From Nanobdellota archaeon (GTDB lineage: Bacteria > Patescibacteriota > Minisyncoccia > UBA6257 > GWB1-50-10), in contig JAUYPG010000022.1 in assembly GCA_030695805.1 (NCBI GenBank), positions 1-9,887 of the forward strand: DNA of 9,887 nt, given 5' to 3'. Positions within the stretch are counted from its first letter, which is position 1; the number at the start of each line of letters is the position of its first letter. Made by a program: the position numbers and the translations under genes. The notes under the pieces are model-generated. The model ran no database searches. It worked only from the letters and a program-made list of their open reading frames with translations, and was not told where the DNA came from. Shown in pieces: positions 4,826 through 9,887 of the stretch.

Positions 4826-5857
4826 ATGGCTATCAAAAAAATCGTAGGAATTGATCTGGGGACGGACTCAACCCGCGTGTATCTGAAGGGGCAGGGGATT
4901 GTGATTGACGAGCCCTCGATTGTGGCGTTCAACAACCGGACGAACCGAATCATCGCCGTTGGCTTCGAGGCAAAGCGCATGATGGCGCGTACCCCAACGC
5001 ACATTACCGCGATCCGGCCCTTTGTGCATGGCGCTGTCGGCGACTTTGATATGGCGCGCGAAATGCTCCAGAAACTTTTGCAGAATAAAAATTTGCCGTG
5101 GTCGTGGGTGACGGAGGTCGCGCTCTCTGTGCCCACAAATCTTACGGAGGTGGAGCGGAAGTCGTTTGAGGACCTGGCGCGCGAGTCGGGAGCCGGGAAG
5201 GTGTATCTTGTGGAGCAGCCGCTTCTCGCGGCCCTCGGAAGCGGGCTCAATATCTATCAGCCCACGGCCTATCTCCTCATTGACATCGGCGCGGGGACGA
5301 CGGACATGGCCGTTGTCTCGATGAATGGAATTGTGGTTTCGCGGCGTCTGAAGATCGCGGGGATTCACTTTGACAACGAGGTTATTAAGGCCGTGCGTGA
5401 TGAATTGAAACTTCACATCGGAGAGCCGACTGCTGAGGAGATCAAGATTGCCGTGGGGTCCGCGACTCCTCAGGATGAGCGATATGAGATTACGGTCCGG
5501 GGGCGGGACGCGGCAAGCGGTCTTCCAAAAGAGATTACGATAAAGGATATCCAGGTACGGGTCTGGCTCTTGCGGTCTCTGCGCTCCATCGTTGAGAGTG
5601 CCAAAGACCTTATCGAGTCCACTCCGCCGGAGCTTGCTGGAGACGTGCACAAGAACGGAGTGTATCTGTGCGGAGGAGGGAGTTTGCTCCGGGGAATTGA
5701 TAAACTGCTTGAGCGGGAGATTGGAGTCCGGGTCCGCGTTTCCGATGACGCGATCCGGTGCGTCGCGCGCGGGGCGGGCATGATCGCGGACGATCTGAAG
5801 ATTCATCAGCCGATTTTGAATACGTCCGTGAGTTTGGGATTTGGGAAGCAGGTTTGA
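4826..5857 (+). CDS. mreB: Rod-shape determining protein MreB (actin homologue)
   Basis: A 343-residue actin-fold ATPase that polymerises under the inner membrane and guides lateral wall synthesis. The phosphate-1 loop is IDLGTDSTR (Asp10 to Arg17), the phosphate-2 loop is DIGAGTTD (153-160), and the adenosine motif is GGGSLLRGI (283-291). The length is typical. In the phosphate-1 loop, DST replaces the common ANT that follows the Thr of IDLGT, a modest change. The ATG at 4826 gives the standard MAIKKIVGIDLGT start; the upstream ATG at 4793 would add a tail encoded by the heptamer repeat. There is no Shine-Dalgarno sequence. It is the first gene of mreB-mreC-mreD-mrdA and is separated from proS by two terminator-like hairpins, so it probably has its own promoter. 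The stop is 50 bases before mreC. Confidence 0.97.
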   Translation: MAIKKIVGIDLGTDSTRVYLKGQGIVIDEPSIVAFNNRTNRIIAVGFEAKRMMARTPTHITAIRPFVHGAVGDFDMAREMLQKLLQNKNLPWSWVTEVALSVPTNLTEVERKSFEDLARESGAGKVYLVEQPLLAALGSGLNIYQPTAYLLIDIGAGTTDMAVVSMNGIVVSRRLKIAGIHFDNEVIKAVRDELKLHIGEPTAEEIKIAVGSATPQDERYEITVRGRDAASGLPKEITIKDIQVRVWLLRSLRSIVESAKDLIESTPPELAGDVHKNGVYLCGGGSLLRGIDKLLEREIGVRVRVSDDAIRCVARGAGMIADDLKIHQPILNTSVSLGFGKQV

Positions 5858-5883
5858 CAGAGGAACCCCTCACTTTGTTCAGA

Positions 5884-5889
5884 TAAAAT
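5884..5889 (+). promoter_or_regulatory. Possible -10 box before mreC
   Basis: TAAAAT (5884-5889) in the mreB-mreC gap would give a leader of about 12 bases. A TTGACA (5854-5859) overlapping the mreB stop is 24 bp upstream, too far for a normal promoter. mreC may instead simply be read through from mreB. Confidence 0.3.
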
Positions 5890-5907
5890 TCGCAGCGTTT
5901 TTATTGT

Positions 5908-6627
5908 ATGAGGTCATTCGGCATTTATATTGTTTTTTGTTTCCTTCTCCTCGCCTTTTTTTTATTCGTTTTTTTTTATCGCGGGATCGCGCGAGGGGTT
6001 TTTTCCGGTTCGGATTTTTTTTCGGACATCATCTCATCCCGCGGGGACGCGCTCCGCGTTCGCGCGCTTCAGGCGGAAAACGCGCGCTTGAAAGAAGAGG
6101 TTTTTCGCCTCGAGAGCACGTCCCGTGCCAAAACGCCTCCGGACGAGAAAGAAGTTTTCTTGGCAGGGGTGTATTCTCGGTACCCTTTTTTGGACAAGCA
6201 GAGCATTATCATTGATTTCGGGTCTCGGGAGGGGGCTCTGCCTGGCATGCCGGTTCTCGCGGGAGAAAGTTTTCTCATTGGAGAGATCGTTTCCACTTCA
6301 AAAAAACAGAGCGAGGTTCGGACGATCTTTGATGCCAGGTGGGTCGGAAGCGTCTTTGTCCGCCTCTCCTCCTCTCCCGGAGTTACGGCGCGTGGAGTGT
6401 TGAAGGGCGGGGCCGTGCCCCGGGTCGAGCTCATCTCCTCGGAGTTTCCTCTCCGAGAAGGGGACGTTGTCGTAAACGCCTCAGAGAAGTTTCCGTTCGC
6501 TCTTCCTATCGGGGTTCTTCTCGAGCCCAAGAAGGGCGGGGGCGGATTTTGGGAGGACGTGCCTATGCGTCCCATCGTCGGGATTCGTGATACATATAAC
6601 GTTTCCGTGCTCCGGAATTTTCCTTAA
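5908..6627 (+). CDS. mreC: Rod-shape determining protein MreC
   Basis: A 239-residue bitopic membrane protein. A short N-terminus is followed by one very hydrophobic helix (about residues 5-24), a coiled coil near 49-69 (RALQAENARLKEEVFRLE), and then a two-part beta-barrel domain outside the membrane: VYSRYPFLDKQSIIIDFGSREGALPGMPVLAGESFLIGEIV, later RGVLKGG and EGDVVVNASEKFPFALPIGVL, all characteristic of MreC. MreC connects the MreB filament to MreD, RodA and PBP2 and activates the PBP2 synthase complex. Its length is on the short side for the family. It lies directly downstream of mreB and four bases upstream of mreD. No Shine-Dalgarno sequence precedes the ATG, so translation may depend on coupling or an unstructured T-rich leader. 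Confidence 0.93.
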   Translation: MRSFGIYIVFCFLLLAFFLFVFFYRGIARGVFSGSDFFSDIISSRGDALRVRALQAENARLKEEVFRLESTSRAKTPPDEKEVFLAGVYSRYPFLDKQSIIIDFGSREGALPGMPVLAGESFLIGEIVSTSKKQSEVRTIFDARWVGSVFVRLSSSPGVTARGVLKGGAVPRVELISSEFPLREGDVVVNASEKFPFALPIGVLLEPKKGGGGFWEDVPMRPIVGIRDTYNVSVLRNFP

Positions 6628-6631
6628 CATT

Positions 6632-7126
6632 ATGGTTTTATTTCTCATCAATCTTCTCTCTACTCTTTTTTTCTTTTTCGCGGTGTTCGGGCTCCAGTCC
6701 GTTCATTTCTTTTCGTTCTATGGGATTCCGCCTAATTTTTTCCTCGTCTTTTCGGTCCTTCTCGTACTTCTTCTCCCCCGCACGGCGCGTGGCTTCTTTT
6801 TTCTTTCCGCATATCACGCGCTCTTTCTCCTTCTTCTTTTTTTCTTTTCCCCCTTTTTCCTCTTCGAGACCGCTCTGTTTTTTCTCCTTCTCTCTGTTCT
6901 TTTTTTTGGGAGGAAATTTCTTTCAGGCGCCTTCGGGGCCGATTTTTTTGTTTCCTTGTTCTTCCTTTTTTTCTACTTTGTGTTTCTCGGGACGTTGTAT
7001 TTTTCTTTCCAATTTTTTCTTGCTTCACTTTTGAATTTTCTTTTCACTTTTATATTTGCCTTCGTTCTCTGGTACGCATGCTTTGCGCGCGGAATTCTCC
7101 CGCGGAGTTTTTTTTCGGAGATATGA
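6632..7126 (+). CDS. mreD: Probable rod-shape determining protein MreD
   Basis: A 164-residue, extremely hydrophobic protein with several predicted membrane helices and only short polar loops (around YGIPPN, PRTARG, GRKF and the C-terminal ARGILPRSFFSEI). The position between mreC and mrdA, the size and the topology fit MreD, the integral membrane partner of MreC; sequence motifs alone would not prove it, as MreD is poorly conserved. Composition is striking: by my count 48 phenylalanines (29%) and 35 leucines, so half of all residues are Phe or Leu. The gene is correspondingly T-rich on the coding strand. The ATG at 6632, four bases after the mreC stop, starts directly into the first helix; the ATG at 6587 would overlap mreC by 41 bases. 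The stop is one base before the mrdA start, so translation is probably coupled. Confidence 0.82.
   Translation: MVLFLINLLSTLFFFFAVFGLQSVHFFSFYGIPPNFFLVFSVLLVLLLPRTARGFFFLSAYHALFLLLLFFFSPFFLFETALFFLLLSVLFFGRKFLSGAFGADFFVSLFFLFFYFVFLGTLYFSFQFFLASLLNFLFTFIFAFVLWYACFARGILPRSFFSEI
6821..6865 (+). other. 45-nt uninterrupted pyrimidine tract inside mreD
   Basis: Every base from 6821 to 6865 is C or T, the complementary strand being pure purine. It encodes LFLLLLFFFSPFFLF. Such a tract can in principle form triplex (H-) DNA, though here it is explained by Phe/Leu/Ser coding. Confidence 0.9.
7117..7120 (+). promoter_or_regulatory. Shine-Dalgarno site of mrdA
   Basis: GGAG seven bases before the ATG at 7128. 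It is the clearest Shine-Dalgarno site in the window; most other starts lack one. It supports 7128 rather than the upstream ATG at 7056, which lies inside mreD. Confidence 0.6.
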
Positions 7127-7127
7127 T

Positions 7128-9101
7128 ATGAGCAAGTTTGATTTTCATTTCGAGGACATTCTTCTTGATAAGGAAGCGCAGGAGGACCTCGCGGAACTTC
7201 CTCTCGCGCGGGCCGTTTTTCGGGGCTTCCGAGTCCTTTCTTTTGTTCTTATTGCCCTGGTCGGAGGGCAGATGGTCCGCATCGGGATTTTTCAGGGAGA
7301 TGAGTACGCGCTCCGCGCCTCGGCGAATTCCGAAAATTATCGTATACTCCCGGCCTCCCGGGGCCTTATCCTTGATCGGTTCGGAAAAACACTCGCGGAC
7401 ACGACAAGCGCGTTTCAGGCAATTCTAATTCCCGGGGAGCTGCCTCGCGATACTAAAGAGCGGGACGCGGCGCTTTCTCAAATTGCCTCTTTTTTTGGTC
7501 GAGACCAAAAAGAACTTTTAGAGGAGACGCTTCGCAAACTTCCGTTTTTTGACAGCAGGATAGTGCTTCAAGAACATTTAACTGAAGATGAGCTTATTCA
7601 GGCGAGTTCTCTAACGTTTCCGGGGCTTCGCGTGGAGGAGGGACTCCGCCGTTTTTATGAAAATCCGATCGTGTTTTCCCATGTCCTCGGCTATACCTCT
7701 CCTCTTGACAAGGAAGACCTGGAGAAGGACCCCTCCCTTTTCTCTTTATATGAACTCGGGAGATCGGGCCTTGAGGCGTATTACGACAGTTCTCTCCGAG
7801 GCACGAACGGACTCCTCACTCTTCTCCGGGACTCACGAGGCGAGGTGAAGGAGAGCCGCACGGCGCGCGAATCCCTTCCCGGGCAGACGATTCGCACTAC
7901 GATTGACAAGGAGTTTCAGGAATATTTTTACGGACGCATGGAAGAGGGGCTTCGCGGACTTGGGCGGAGCGTCGGGGTGGGGATCGCGATGAATCCCCAG
8001 AACGGGGAGGTGCTCGCGCTTTTCGCGGTCCCGGGCTTTGATGTTTCCCGTCTAACTCCCTATCTTACGGATGCGCGTCGTCCGCTTTTCAACCGCGCGG
8101 TTTCCGGCCTCTATAGCCCCGGATCCACGATTAAGCCCCTGCACGCGCTTGCCGCGCTTACCGAGGGGGTAGTGAAACCGGAGACATCGATTTTTTCTTC
8201 GGGCGCGCTTGAAGTTCCTAATCCTTTTAACCCTTCACGCCCGAGTATTTTTAAGGACTGGCGGGCGCATGGGTGGGTGAACGCGCGGAGCGCTCTTGCC
8301 CGTTCAAGCAATGTGTATTTTTATCAAATCGGAGGAGGATTTGGGACCCAGCCCGGACTCGGCATCAAGCGCCTCAAGGAGTGGTGGGAGAGGTTTCGTC
8401 TTCATCTTCGGACCGGCATTGATATTTCGGGCGAGGCCGCGGGGTTTCTTCCTGATCCAAAATGGAAAGAGGAGGCGTCGGGGCGCGCGTGGCTTAGAGG
8501 AGACACGTATAACGTTTCGATCGGGCAGGGGGATTTTCTTATTACTCCCCTAGGTCTTCTTTCCTATATTTCGACTATCGCGAACGGCGGAACGATTTAC
8601 CGTCCTTATCTTATGACCGCGATGCTCGGGGAAAATGGCAAGGTCGTAAGGGCCCGAGGGGCTGAAGTGTCAGCTGACTTTAGGAGCGAATTCGCTCGTT
8701 TTCTTCCGATTGTCCAGGACGGGATGGCGGATGTGGTCTCGAGTCCTTATGGGACCGCGTATCAACTGAACGATCTTCCTCTCCGGACCGCGGGGAAGAC
8801 CGGAAGCGCCCAGGTAGAAGGAAATACCAAGACGAACGCGTTTTTCGTTGGGTACGGGCCCATTGGAAATGACCAAGATACAAGAAACAAGACACAAGAA
8901 GGAGAAGCCGCCTCCGTCCCGCTGGAGCGGGACTCCGGCGAGCCAAAGCCGGAGATTGCGATACTGGTTTTGATCGAGGATGCTCGGGAGGGGAGCTTGA
9001 ACGCCGTGCCTATAGCCAAAGACGTTTTTCTTTGGTATTATGAAAATCGTATCCAAGCGCGGAATAACGCGGAAGGGGACGCGGACACACGCGGAAACTG
9101 A
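7128..9101 (+). CDS. mrdA: Penicillin-binding protein 2, elongation transpeptidase
   Basis: A 657-residue class B penicillin-binding protein that cross-links new peptidoglycan during side-wall growth, working with RodA, MreC and MreD. In order: a cytoplasmic N-terminus of about 33 residues, one membrane anchor (about 36-52, VLSFVLIALVGGQMV), a pedestal/dimerisation domain with ASRGLILDRFGKTLAD, and the transpeptidase domain with all three active-site motifs: STIK (Ser333, Lys336), SSN (393-395) and KTG (557-559). The enzyme should be active and beta-lactam sensitive in principle. It starts one base after the mreD stop, with GGAG seven bases upstream. Between FFVGYGP and EIAILVLIED, where relatives have only a short turn, residues about 582-607 form a polar insert encoded by a heptamer repeat and two hairpins. 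The C-terminal tail (NNAEGDADTRGN) is polar. rodA, often the next gene, is missing here. Distinction from FtsI rests on the mre context and the RGLILDR form. Confidence 0.95.
   Translation: MSKFDFHFEDILLDKEAQEDLAELPLARAVFRGFRVLSFVLIALVGGQMVRIGIFQGDEYALRASANSENYRILPASRGLILDRFGKTLADTTSAFQAILIPGELPRDTKERDAALSQIASFFGRDQKELLEETLRKLPFFDSRIVLQEHLTEDELIQASSLTFPGLRVEEGLRRFYENPIVFSHVLGYTSPLDKEDLEKDPSLFSLYELGRSGLEAYYDSSLRGTNGLLTLLRDSRGEVKESRTARESLPGQTIRTTIDKEFQEYFYGRMEEGLRGLGRSVGVGIAMNPQNGEVLALFAVPGFDVSRLTPYLTDARRPLFNRAVSGLYSPGSTIKPLHALAALTEGVVKPETSIFSSGALEVPNPFNPSRPSIFKDWRAHGWVNARSALARSSNVYFYQIGGGFGTQPGLGIKRLKEWWERFRLHLRTGIDISGEAAGFLPDPKWKEEASGRAWLRGDTYNVSIGQGDFLITPLGLLSYISTIANGGTIYRPYLMTAMLGENGKVVRARGAEVSADFRSEFARFLPIVQDGMADVVSSPYGTAYQLNDLPLRTAGKTGSAQVEGNTKTNAFFVGYGPIGNDQDTRNKTQEGEAASVPLERDSGEPKPEIAILVLIEDAREGSLNAVPIAKDVFLWYYENRIQARNNAEGDADTRGN
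8873..8900 (-). repeat. Heptamer tandem repeat inside mrdA
   Basis: Four 7-mers on the + strand: CCAAGAT, ACAAGAA, ACAAGAC, ACAAGAA. On the - strand they read as TTCTTGT-type units, the same family as the array in front of mreB. They encode QDTRNKTQE in the PBP2 insert. Seven is not a multiple of three, so a gain or loss of one unit would shift the frame. Confidence 0.75.
8916..8954. repeat. Tandem hairpins in frame inside mrdA
   Basis: The first hairpin has arms GTCCCGCT (8916-8923) and AGCGGGAC (8926-8933). The second has arms CTCCGGC (8933-8939) and GCCGGAG (8948-8954) with an 8-nt loop. Together they encode most of VPLERDSGEPKPE. They resemble an in-frame palindromic insertion element comparable in principle to Rickettsia palindromic elements; kinship to those is not claimed. 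Confidence 0.65.
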
Positions 9102-9128
9102 AAAGGTTTATGTCCGGCTCCTCTTTTT

Positions 9129-9134
9129 TATTCT
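9129..9134 (+). promoter_or_regulatory. Candidate -10 box of greA
   Basis: TATTCT in the 48-bp mrdA-greA gap would give a leader of about nine bases before the ATG at 9150. No -35 box is recognised, and a T-rich background makes the match weak. The gap shows no terminator, so read-through from mrdA is also possible. Confidence 0.3.
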
Positions 9135-9149
9135 GTGTTTTTTGTACGT

Positions 9150-9608
9150 ATGACACAATATCTTACAAAAGAACGACACGAAGAATTAAAGAAGCAGTTG
9201 GAGGAGTTGAAAAACGGGGGGCGCGAAGAAGTGGCGGCCCGTCTTCGGCATGCGAAGTCCTTTGGGGATTTGTCCGAGAACTCGGACTATCAAGAGGCCC
9301 GCGACGCTCAGGCCGCGCTTGAGCGGAGAATTCGTGAACTTGAAGAGTTAATCCGGACTTCTCGTATTATTGTCCATGGCGCCGAATCAAAAGACGAGGT
9401 TCGCGTGGGGTCGAAGGTAACTCTTCGGAAGGATGGGAAGGAGATTGTTTATACTATCGTGGGATCGAACGAGGCAAATCCTTTGTTGGGGCTTATTTCG
9501 AACGAGTCGCCTATCGGGAGGGCGCTTCTCGGAAAGACAGATGGGAAGACGGCGGAGGCGCAGACCCCTCGGGGGATGATGAAGTATGAGATAATAAGAA
9601 TTGAATAG
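9150..9608 (+). CDS. greA: Transcription elongation factor GreA
   Basis: A 152-residue factor that inserts its coiled coil into the RNA polymerase secondary channel and stimulates cleavage of the transcript in backtracked complexes. The N-terminal antiparallel coiled coil spans about residues 7-73, with the tip motif FGDLSENSDY: Asp40 and Glu43 correspond to the acidic residues needed for cleavage and are both present. The C-terminal FKBP-like domain follows (VRVGSKVTLRKDGKEIVYTIVG, then NPLLGLISNESPIGRALLGKTDGKTAEAQTP). The length is close to the usual 155-160. The ATG at 9150 gives the standard MTQYLTKER beginning; the ATG at 9135 would add five residues with no better signal. No Shine-Dalgarno sequence is visible. 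The stop is six bases before lysS, so greA and lysS are probably co-transcribed, a pairing seen in many bacteria. Confidence 0.97.
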   Translation: MTQYLTKERHEELKKQLEELKNGGREEVAARLRHAKSFGDLSENSDYQEARDAQAALERRIRELEELIRTSRIIVHGAESKDEVRVGSKVTLRKDGKEIVYTIVGSNEANPLLGLISNESPIGRALLGKTDGKTAEAQTPRGMMKYEIIRIE

Positions 9609-9614
9609 GATTTT

Positions 9615-9887
9615 ATGTTGCAGGGTCTCATAGAAGATCGAAAAAAGAAACTTGAAGCGTACCGGAAAAAATTCGGAACGCCTTACCCTGCGCGTTCTGG
9701 GAGGACGCATGTGATTTCTGAAGCGTTGGAACATTTTTCCAAACTTGAAACATCCGGGGAGGAGGTTTGTTTAGCGGGGCGCGTTATGTCTCTTCGGGGG
9801 CAGGGTGGAATTTTGTTTGGCGATTTTTTTGACGAGAGCGGAAAGTTTCAGTTTGTGTTGAAGGCGGAAGAGACAAAGGAGTTTGAA
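9615..9887 (+). CDS. lysS: Lysyl-tRNA synthetase, N-terminal part (3' end outside window)
   Basis: The ATG at 9615 opens a frame with no stop up to the window end, giving 91 residues. The start MLQGLIEDRKKKLEAYRKKFGTPYP is the basic leading helix of class II LysRS. It is followed by the beginning of the OB-fold anticodon-binding domain: VCLAGRVMSLRGQGGILFGDFFDESGKFQFVLK, matching the LysRS pattern of AGR-M--RG-GK--F-D--D--GK-Q. The enzyme charges tRNA-Lys in the cytoplasm. AspRS and AsnRS share the fold, but their N-termini differ from this one. The catalytic domain is beyond the window. A weak AGGA that includes the last bases of the greA stop precedes the ATG by four bases. Confidence 0.88.
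   Translation, partial: MLQGLIEDRKKKLEAYRKKFGTPYPARSGRTHVISEALEHFSKLETSGEEVCLAGRVMSLRGQGGILFGDFFDESGKFQFVLKAEETKEFE

Noticed and set aside
4868..5806. A 312-residue open frame on the - strand opposite mreB
   Set aside because: mreB is certain from its three nucleotide-binding motifs. The reverse frame has no domain, and long antisense frames are common opposite GC-rich coding sequence.
5854..5889. TTGACA at the mreB stop as the -35 box of an mreC promoter
   Set aside because: The spacing to TAAAAT is 24 bp, outside the normal 16-19 range.
6732..7028. A 98-residue, Lys/Arg-rich open frame on the - strand across mreD
   Set aside because: It is the complement of the pyrimidine-rich mreD sequence. 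Its composition is a mechanical result of the Phe/Leu codons opposite, and it has no recognisable domain.

Overview
All genes in this window lie on the + strand and are tightly packed. The mix suggests a small-genome bacterium of the Candidate Phyla Radiation (Patescibacteria, Parcubacteria-like). The clues are a cysteine-rich zinc-ribbon family I associate with that group, a 422-residue prolyl-tRNA synthetase without the editing insertion, starts mostly lacking Shine-Dalgarno sequences, several promoters placed for leaderless transcripts, and many short palindromes. The lineage is an inference from these features, not a proven assignment.

Region 1 (1-1648) is accessory. It holds the C-terminal part of a zinc-ribbon protein (1-588), a DUF433/DUF5615 toxin-antitoxin pair (689-1343), and a short zinc-ribbon ORF (1340-1615) that overlaps the toxin gene by ATGA and ends inside a palindromic repeat. 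The same 52-bp repeat follows the first zinc-ribbon gene. The two copies differ only in the two loop bases, which are reverse complements of each other.

Region 2 (1668-4766) holds a stand-alone FAD-linked oxidase of the GlcD/D-lactate dehydrogenase type and prolyl-tRNA synthetase (proS). Each has its own extended -10 promoter placed so that transcription should begin at the start codon. Palindromes sharing the core GATRTCCGAYATC sit on both sides of proS. The downstream one is a terminator that contains the proS stop codon.

Region 3 (4782-9101) is a cell-shape and peptidoglycan-elongation operon: mreB, mreC, mreD, mrdA (PBP2). MreB filaments, the MreC/MreD membrane partners and the PBP2 transpeptidase form the elongasome. 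The partner glycosyltransferase gene rodA is not in the window. MreD is about 29% phenylalanine, and its gene includes a 45-nt uninterrupted pyrimidine tract. PBP2 carries an in-frame insert made of a 7-bp tandem repeat followed by two hairpins.

Region 4 (9102-9887) holds greA (transcript cleavage factor) and the 5' end of lysS (lysyl-tRNA synthetase), which runs off the window.

The main unusual theme is short repeats and palindromes placed at gene ends, in one leader, and in frame inside two essential genes (proS and mrdA). I see no tRNA, rRNA, CRISPR array, transposase or phage gene. No stretch over 300 bases lacks a gene; the longest gap is about 126 bases (3321-3446).
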